DNA from: Akebia trifoliata
Lineage: Eukaryota; Streptophyta; Magnoliopsida; Ranunculales; Lardizabalaceae
Direction of reading: 5' to 3'
NCBI GenBank assembly: GCA_017979445.1
Contig: CM030705.1
Span: forward strand, 10,950,679 to 11,014,678
DNA length: 64,000 nucleotides
This document shows, piece after piece, positions 57,786 to 64,000 of this stretch. Below the pieces are notes generated by a model that did no database searches, was not told the origin of the DNA, and saw nothing but the letters and a program-made list of their open reading frames with translations. The translations under genes were made by a program, and so were the position numbers. Each line of letters starts with the position of its first letter. Position 1 is the stretch's first letter.

Positions 57786-58450
57786 CTATATTTGTAATAG
57801 ATACATAAGGTTAATGGTAATTAAAAAATTACATGCTTGTCTATTTTTTTTTATATATATTTCAAAAACATGTTGGTTGAGTAATTTTTTCAAAATACTA
57901 ACTTTTTTTTAATTAATTCCACAAATTAATAATCGATTACCCATGTCGAGGAAATCCCTTTTTAAAAAATTACTTAAAGGACCCTGGTGGAAGGACTTTT
58001 TCTAAATGGTTTCTAGGTTTTGTTAATAGTCCATTTGGGAAAAAAAGTTTATTTTCTTAGTTCTGGACCTCATTTGAAGTTATATTGTTTTTGAAATACC
58101 CAATTTTTTTTTCTCATCTTCTTAATATAGTTAGGTTTGCAAACGGAGATTATGATTATTTTCTATGTTTAAAAAAAAAAAAATCATAAATGATAAATGG
58201 AGCATTTAGATTATTTTTCCACGATTTATTTAAAAAAAAATGAAGAGTGGAATTAAGATTATATTGTTTTTGAAGATTTTATCGTAACTTTTGACTCGAG
58301 TGTCCATTTTATGACCTATAACATATGCATTTTAGATATTTTGAGAAGATCTATCCAATATCATAGTCGACAAAATGAAAAAATAAAACATAAAAAAAAA
58401 TTGGATCACATTTATAGTGTCAAGTTCAACATTTTTTGGTGAGGTCACCA
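57786..58450. other. AT-rich intergenic, nothing recognised
   Basis: No gene or clear repeat recognised. Confidence 0.4.
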
Positions 58451-58694
58451 CACTATGTGAAAACTGAAAATTTTGACAGGCCAAAGCCCATAAATTTTAG
58501 AAATCAAATTTCGACAACCCATGACCGTTGAAATTTTTATGTTTTCAATGGCTTAGAGACATCAAATTTCTCTCATCCTCCATTAATTTGATGGTTTCAA
58601 TCTGTCGAAAACAAAAATTTGACATCTTAGTCTGTCGAATTTTATGAAATTTGACAGCCTTGGGCCATCAAATATAGGCTTTTTTCACATTGTG
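58451..58694. mobile_element. CACTA-type MITE with 3-bp target duplication
   Basis: It begins CACTATGTGAAAACTG and ends CTTTTTTCACATTGTG, an inverted pair starting CAC(T/A)ATGTGAAAA. It is flanked on both sides by CCA (58448-58450 and 58695-58697). Internal inverted units TTTGACAGGCCAAAGCCC and TTTGACAGCCTTGGGCC are typical subterminal repeats. 244 bp, no transposase. Confidence 0.85.
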
Positions 58695-58714
58695 CCACTT
58701 AGTATCAAGTTCAC

Positions 58715-59275
58715 CACTTTTTATTGTTGAGTTCAACGGTAATTAAATATGACTTAAAAGCATAAAGTTCATCAATAATTATGTTAAACTCAAAATATTA
58801 ATATTATCAAACTCAATGATATAAGGTGTGTAAGTCCCTAATTTTGATGAACTCGACACTTTTAAGTCATGTTTAATTATTGTTGAGTTCTTCATAATAA
58901 TAAAAAATTGTCGATCCTAAAAATAAAAAGTGGTGAGCAAAACAATGAAAATGTTGAAATAAGCATTAAAAATTGGTGAACTTGACACTAAAAGTATGGT
59001 TGATTGGGAACCTAGTAACAAAAAAGTTTCGGTTTAAAATGTATTTTGTAAGTCTAACGATTAGAAGAATAATAAAACCTGTCTTTCCAAAAGCAGCGAT
59101 TTTTTTAAGTTAATATATTGTATTGATGAACTCTATAATAATTATTGATGAACTTAATGCTTTTAAATCATGCATAATTACTTTCAACTCGACAATAAAA
59201 AGTGGTGAGCTCAACAATGAAATGTTGAACTAGACAATAAAAAGTGGTGAACTCGACAATGTAAATATGGTACAA
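58715..59275. repeat. Large array of the AACTCGACAATAAAAAGTGG motif
   Basis: Forward copies such as AACTCGACAATAAAAAGTGG (59187, 59240) and inverted copies such as CCACTTTTTATTGTTGAGTT (58716-58735) are interspersed. They alternate with TTTTAAGTCATGTTTAATTA / TAATTAAATATGACTTAAAA, which are inverted to each other. The region can form several nested folds. Its type is unknown. Confidence 0.7.
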
Positions 59276-59769
59276 TTTTTATTTTTATTTTTTTTAATTC
59301 TTTATTTTTTCTACTTCGATAATAGATAAATCTTCTCGAAATACCCAAATGCATATATTGTAATAGCGAAACTGACACTCAAATCAAAGGTTACAACATA
59401 ATCATAAAAATTAAAATTAAAAAAATAGAATTTCAACTTTATTCTTAATTTTTTATTATAAATCGTCCAATAAAAAAAAATACACATAATTGTTCAAAAT
59501 TAAGAGCATTTTATTCTCTCCATTTGTCATTCACGATCAAAATCATCGAAAATGATTGTAGTCCCCATTGGAAAGCCTAATTATATGAAGTGGATGAAAA
59601 AATGGTAGTTCAAGTATTTCAAAAATATTTCAACGTGAGATGAGGTTCAGAGACTATTGAGAAAAGAATTTTTTACTAAATGGACTATTAAGAGATGGCC
59701 CAAAACTTATGGACTATTTAGAAAGAAATCTCTCCATTAGGGTCCTTTAAGTATTTTTTTCTTTTTCAA
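59276..59769. other. AT-rich intergenic, nothing recognised
   Basis: No gene or clear repeat recognised. Confidence 0.4.
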
Positions 59770-60110
59770 GGTGTATTTAATGCACTCAATTAGTTGCATT
59801 TAATGCACCTTGGAAATTGAATTTCCTGTCAAAAATGCCCCTCAAAATTTGTCTTTACCTAAACTGCCCACAAATACTTAATTCCAAGGTGTATTTAATG
59901 CACCTTTAGGGCACCAGTTAACAAAACTCTAGATGGCAATATGCATTATAATTTGGATTTCCTAGAACTTTTATGTATTTGGATGGGTATGTATTTAATG
60001 CACCTTAACTTATGCCCTTAAGGCACCCGTTAACAATACCTAGGTGAATATATGGATTATAATTTGGATTTCTTAGAATTTTTATGTACTTAGATGGGTG
60101 AGAGTGATTT
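59770..60110. repeat. Tandem repeats with GTATTTAATGCACCTT
   Basis: Two units of about 100-110 bp start at 59891 and 59991. Each has GTATTTAATGCACCTT, a GGCACC(A/C)GTTAACAA segment, GATTATAATTTGGATTTC-like sequence and TTTTATGTA(T/C)TT(G/A)GATGGGT. Earlier single motifs occur at 59772 and 59797. Confidence 0.75.
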
Positions 60111-60530
60111 TTTGCTCACAGTGCTCATAGATTTCTGTGTGGTCTGTGAGCAATTTTTTGTTTTGGGTGATAAAAAATGGGAGATAACACTTTGACAAGG
60201 GTTGGTGTACTCTTCTTCGTCTCCCCAAATTTTATCTTTACTAATCAATCACTCTTGCTCATTTAACACACATGGCATTAGGTGTGCCGGGGGTTTTTTA
60301 TCAATACCTAGGCCCATGCCTAGGTGCAAAGTGGTATTAGGTGTGCCAATGAGCCAAAATTAGGGTAAATCGGACTAATAGGTTCATTTTTTTTAACGGT
60401 CAAGATTTCATATTTTTTTATTAATCAATGTATCTAACCCTAATTTCTATCTATATAAACATCTAAAAACCCCATATTTTGTACTTGAAATTCGAAGGTT
60501 AAAGATACTTGAGAAATAGGATGAAAACTA
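60111..60530. other. Intergenic, nothing recognised
   Basis: CATTAGGTGTGCC / GGTATTAGGTGTGCC repeats near 60285 and 60342. No gene. Confidence 0.4.
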
Positions 60531-60763
60531 GGATAATAAATTTTACCCTTATAGGTTAAATAAGATATTTTTGGGGGAAAAAAATCAATGAGGATAACTA
60601 ATTTTACCCCTTAAGGTTAGAAAAGATATTTTGGGGGAAACTATCAGGATAATAAATTTTACCCTTATAGGTTAAATAAGATATTTTTGGGGGAAAAAAA
60701 ATCAATGAGGATAACTAATTTTACCCCTTAAGGTTAGATAAGATATTTTGGGGGAAACAATCA
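60531..60763. repeat. Tandem array, two 116-bp units each a dimer of about 58 bp
   Basis: GGATAATAAATTTTACCCTT starts at 60531 and at 60647. Within each unit the half AATTTTACCCCTTAAGGTTA, then AGATATTTTGGGGGAAA, is a diverged repeat of the first half. Confidence 0.85.
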
Positions 60764-60827
60764 ATGGGTTTAAAGTTGAGAGATTTATCAAATAGACCTG
60801 TATGATGCAATTTTATTATAAAAATTT

Positions 60828-61305
60828 GTTTATTTTATCAAGTTTGTCATCCAACAAACCTTTACTTTATGAATCAGCCTAGCATGACTAGCTTTGCAAG
60901 ATTTGAAATCTTACTAAGGGTCTTTAGACTCACATGGGGTTATCAAATTGGCAATCAAACACCAAAGACTTCTAGTTTAAATGGAGCAAATCAAATTAAA
61001 AAGAAAAAAAATTAGAATTTTTTTTTTTTTTAAACTTGATCCAAGGTGTTGAGAGTGGATGGCTACTGAACTCTCAAATCTAAAACTAAGATTCAACTGT
61101 AAATTTTTTTTTTTCAATTTTTTTTTTCCAAAATTCTTAAAGCTTTGACCATTATTATCATGTGGCATCAGATCATGTTTTTAGATGTAACAAATTGCTG
61201 TGGTTAAGATTCACTTCAAGGTATGTTGAGTAACAAATTAACAAATCAAATTGAATTTGTATATAAATTACTGCAAGGTTTGTTAGGTAAGGTAACAAAC
61301 TTCAT
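60828..61305. repeat. Tandem duplication with family C-like sequence, copy 1
   Basis: It begins GTTTATTTTATCAAGTTTGT and ends GTAACAAACTTCAT. The offset to copy 2 is 487 bp. The two copies are nearly identical and differ mainly in a homopolymer-rich stretch near 61105-61125. It contains family C markers (GCAAGATTTGAAATCTTACT, AAGGGTCTTTAG, GGCAATCAAACACC, GGCATCAGATCATGTTTTTA). Confidence 0.9.
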
Positions 61306-61314
61306 ATGAACAGC

Positions 61315-61777
61315 GTTTATTTTATCAAGTTTGTCATCCAACAAACCTTTACTTTATGAATCAGCCTAGCATGACTAGCTTTGCAAGATTTGAAATCTTA
61401 CTAAGGGTCTTTAGGCTCACATGGGGTTATCAAATTGGCAATCAAACACCAAAGACTTCTAGTTTAAATGGAGCAAATCAAATTAAAAAGAAAAAAAATT
61501 AGAATTTTTTTTTTTAAAAACTTGATCCAAGGTGTTGAGAGTGGATGGCTACTGAACTCTCAAATCTAAAACTAAGATTTAACTGTAAATTTTTTTTTTC
61601 CAAAATTCTTAAAGTTTTGACCATTATTATCATGTGGCATCAGATCATGTTTTTAGATGTAACAAATTGCTGTGGTTAAGATTCACTTCAAGGTATGTTG
61701 AGTAACAAATTAACAAATCAAATTGAATTTATATATAAATTACTGCAAGGTTTGTTAGGTAAGGTAACAAACTTCAT
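61315..61777. repeat. Tandem duplication, copy 2
   Basis: This repeats 60828-61305 in direct orientation, shorter by about 15 bp through loss of T-rich sequence. The high identity implies a recent duplication, or possibly an assembly artefact. Confidence 0.9.
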
Positions 61778-62539
61778 AAACCAAGGTTCTCTTAGAGTTG
61801 TCAGAACTCCAAGGGAGTTTTTTTTAAAATACAAATGAACAGTTAGATTTGTCAGATTAAATCTTTCTTTAAAGTTTAAACCCTATATTTGTCGTCATCT
61901 CACTCTGACTTAGCAAAGATATGTATCACGTCCCACTCTGACCTTTAATAATCTTATTTTTTATTATATTTAAATCAACTTTCCATTAAAGTAGATTCCA
62001 TGCATTATTAATGGTCAGAACTCCCAATTAAATCTCGTGCCTAAAAAATTTCTCCTATTTTCAGAGATGAAGTTCACATGAAACACTGCTGCCAAGGATA
62101 CAAACCTGATTGAGGAGATGACGTATTGAGGAGACATGCCATTCCTGCCCAACCCACATCCATACCCATACCAATGGACCACAATCATATAAGTATGAGT
62201 AAGATCCTAAAGAAGGAAAAATAATTCTCTCTTTCGTACCTCTTTAAATACGAATTAAGGATTATTATTTTAGATAATTAATTAATCAGACACATATTAC
62301 AATAGTTTCAAAAAAAAACAAAAAGAAAAAGAAAAAGATTGAACAATTCAAAAAGATAAATTGTGAGAGTTTCCTCAGATGTGTGAATGAAATATAACAA
62401 AAAGAAAGAAAATCCATTGACCAACCCTATTGTCTTCACTTTATGGAACTACAAGATTACCCCAAGGATGTCTTTGGGCATTTAGGGGTCACACACCAAT
62501 CATAGAACCATGTTAATAAGTGAAATCCATTAATTATTT
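61778..62539. other. Intergenic, nothing recognised
   Basis: No gene. An A-rich AAAAAGAAAAAGAAAAAG run lies near 62310-62338. Confidence 0.4.
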
Positions 62540-64000
62540 GCTTTGGGCCGAACTATAGGAGATTTGCAAATAGGTCCTATCTTGGGCTACCTTTGCGTGC
62601 AGTAGGGCCTCAAAATTAGCATAAGGGTTGGCCAAGAAGATCAATAACGCCTAGATATGGTATTGGAAGTCCAGACCAGATGTTTCATATATATATTTTT
62701 TAATTTTGTTCCAACTTCTTAAGACTTTGCATTGAGTGTCCTATTTAGTATTTAGTTTGAAATGTCAGTGCAATTGTGCAAGAACATACACACACAAATA
62801 CATATAGATATCTGAAAGAAACGTATCAAATGCCCAAAAAAATGAAAGTGAAAAAGTCAATAATAGAGAAACTACATTATATATCAATTAAAAAATTAAG
62901 TCTAAAGAAAATTTTCTACATTACATACACAACACTTTAAATTGGAAAGAGGCGAGCAAGCTGAAGGAAGGTTCATATGCATGTTTGTTGTTTGGATATT
63001 TGCAAGCATCCCTCTGTGTGTGTGTGTTACACACCCAAAATGGATGGATTTGCAATCTTTTTTGCTTACAATTAAAAAACAAAAATTATTCCGCAAAAGA
63101 CAGTTGAGGTGACCAACCAAAACAATCAGACACATCTAAGAGGCTCATAGAACCAGGATACTAGTCCGATGAAATAAAACCCACCAACGGCCATCTACTA
63201 ATGAAATTTTCAAAGAAAACCCCTTTCAAACTTCCTAAAGATTTAACACCAAAAAAATAAATAATAATAAGCCCGTTACAGACCTGCTAGGAAGGGGTTA
63301 TTTGGGTGGCTTAGTGGAGATTCTCGAGCGTCGGTTGTGGAATTTGGAAAGAAATCTTAAAGGTTCTCCCTCTGTTTCAGGAAAATATTAGTTTTAAGAT
63401 TGGGAATGGGTTAAGGGTGAGATTTTGGGAGGATCGTTCGTGCGGCTAGAGTCCCCTAAAGGAGCAGATTCTAGATCTCTTTGTCATGTCTTTGCAAAAA
63501 GGCGCCAATGTTTCTTCGTTCTTGACTTTGTCGGATACAAGTTTGGTTTGGGATTTTGGGTTCAGACAAGATTTCAATAATTGGAAGGTAGACTTGGCGA
63601 CAAGACACATTGCGGTTGTTGATTTGGTGGTCATAACTTTAAGGAAGAAGACAAGTGCATTTGAGACTCGGGTAATAATGGGTTCTCTGTCAAAGCTTTT
63701 TATTATGTGTTAGCAAGGGCTCAAGCTTAGACCCTTTCTTGTGGTAGAGGTGTGAGGCCCCAAGGTTCCTTTGACAGTTGCCTTCTTTATTTGGGTAGCT
63801 TCCATGGTAAAGATCTTGATTTTGGATAATATAATGAAGAAAGGCCTCATTTCGGTTAATTTTTGCAAATTTTTGCAAGTTATGTAAGGAGGACGGTTAG
63901 TCAATGGATCACATCCTTCTTCATTTGTAAGATGGCCTCATACATTTGGTACTACCATTTGAGACTTTTTGGGGTGGCTTGGTGTGCTCCGAGGACCTTT
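62540..64000. repeat. Dispersed duplication, copy 2 (runs off the right edge)
   Basis: Co-linear with 32058-33503 in the same orientation from GCTTTGGGCCGAACTATAGG to the end of the window. The full length of the duplicated block is therefore unknown but is at least 1.4 kb. Confidence 0.85.
63310..64000 (+). pseudogene. LINE ORF2 3' remnant, second copy, cut by the window edge
   Basis: The coding-like frames match those at 32830-33503: MSLQKGANVSSFLTLSDTSL then DFGFRQDFNNWKVDLATRHI. The stop present in copy 1 after IAVVD is a Leu codon here, so this copy is less decayed at that point. A frameshift after VVDLV and further changes near 63865-63900 (a duplicated TTTTTGCAA) break the zinc-binding part. 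Confidence 0.75.

Noticed and set aside
60531..60763. Possible CRISPR-like array of repeats and spacers
   Set aside because: The repeats are long, contiguous 58/116-bp tandem units without unique spacers, and the DNA is plant nuclear.

Overview
The window is nuclear DNA from a flowering plant. It is AT-rich and gene-sparse, with GT-AG introns, CT-rich 5' leaders, a class II DAHP synthase with a chloroplast-type leader, and a high load of foldback elements, tRNA-derived SINEs, LINE remnants and an LTR retrotransposon. I cannot name the species from the sequence. Low-copy protein-coding genes take up only a few per cent of it. Nothing prokaryotic, no rRNA and no intact tRNA was seen.

Three real genes are supported, all on the minus strand. 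(1) At the left edge (30-548) is exon 1 of plastid 3-deoxy-D-arabino-heptulosonate 7-phosphate synthase, entry enzyme of the shikimate pathway; the rest lies outside the window. (2) At 21184-22288 is a complete two-exon FBW2-type F-box protein (318 aa, 148-nt intron), with a long 5' leader region reaching to about 23450. (3) At 37347-38521 is the main coding exon of a PTPA-type activator of protein phosphatase 2A. Its last codons are split by an intron, and the best terminal exon I found (Trp, Glu, stop) lies at 29528-29534, which would imply a 7.8-kb intron full of repeats. From memory, the FBW2 and PTPA orthologues are close neighbours in Arabidopsis (At4g08980 and At4g08960), so these two may form a conserved pair.

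The rest is mobile-element territory. A Ty1/copia retrotransposon (42262-49861) has a perfect 5-bp target duplication (AAAAC), 516/519-bp LTRs differing at about 13 sites, a tRNA-Met type primer site, and a pol/gag region broken by nonsense codons and frameshifts. It sits between a leader-like sequence with two teloboxes (41340-41760) and an exon-like island (49918-49977), and may lie in an intron of an unidentified plus-strand gene. LINE 3' fragments occur at 11.4-11.8, 32.8-33.9, 34.4-34.6 and 63.3-64.0 kb. The 32.8-33.9 and 63.3-64.0 copies belong to a dispersed duplication of at least 1.4 kb. A decayed GTE-type bromodomain fragment lies at 15678-15936.

The most abundant and least explained signal is a set of small foldback elements. 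Family A has hairpins centred on variants of CATAGAT...ATCTATGG, with more than ten copies including one upstream of PTPA. Family B has paired internal hairpins. Family C has TIRs around CTTA..AACTTAGTAAGATT. There are also a CACTA-type MITE with a 3-bp target duplication, a hAT-type MITE with a perfect 8-bp duplication inside a GTT-rich satellite, and an unplaced repeat built on AACTCGACAATAAAAAGTGG.
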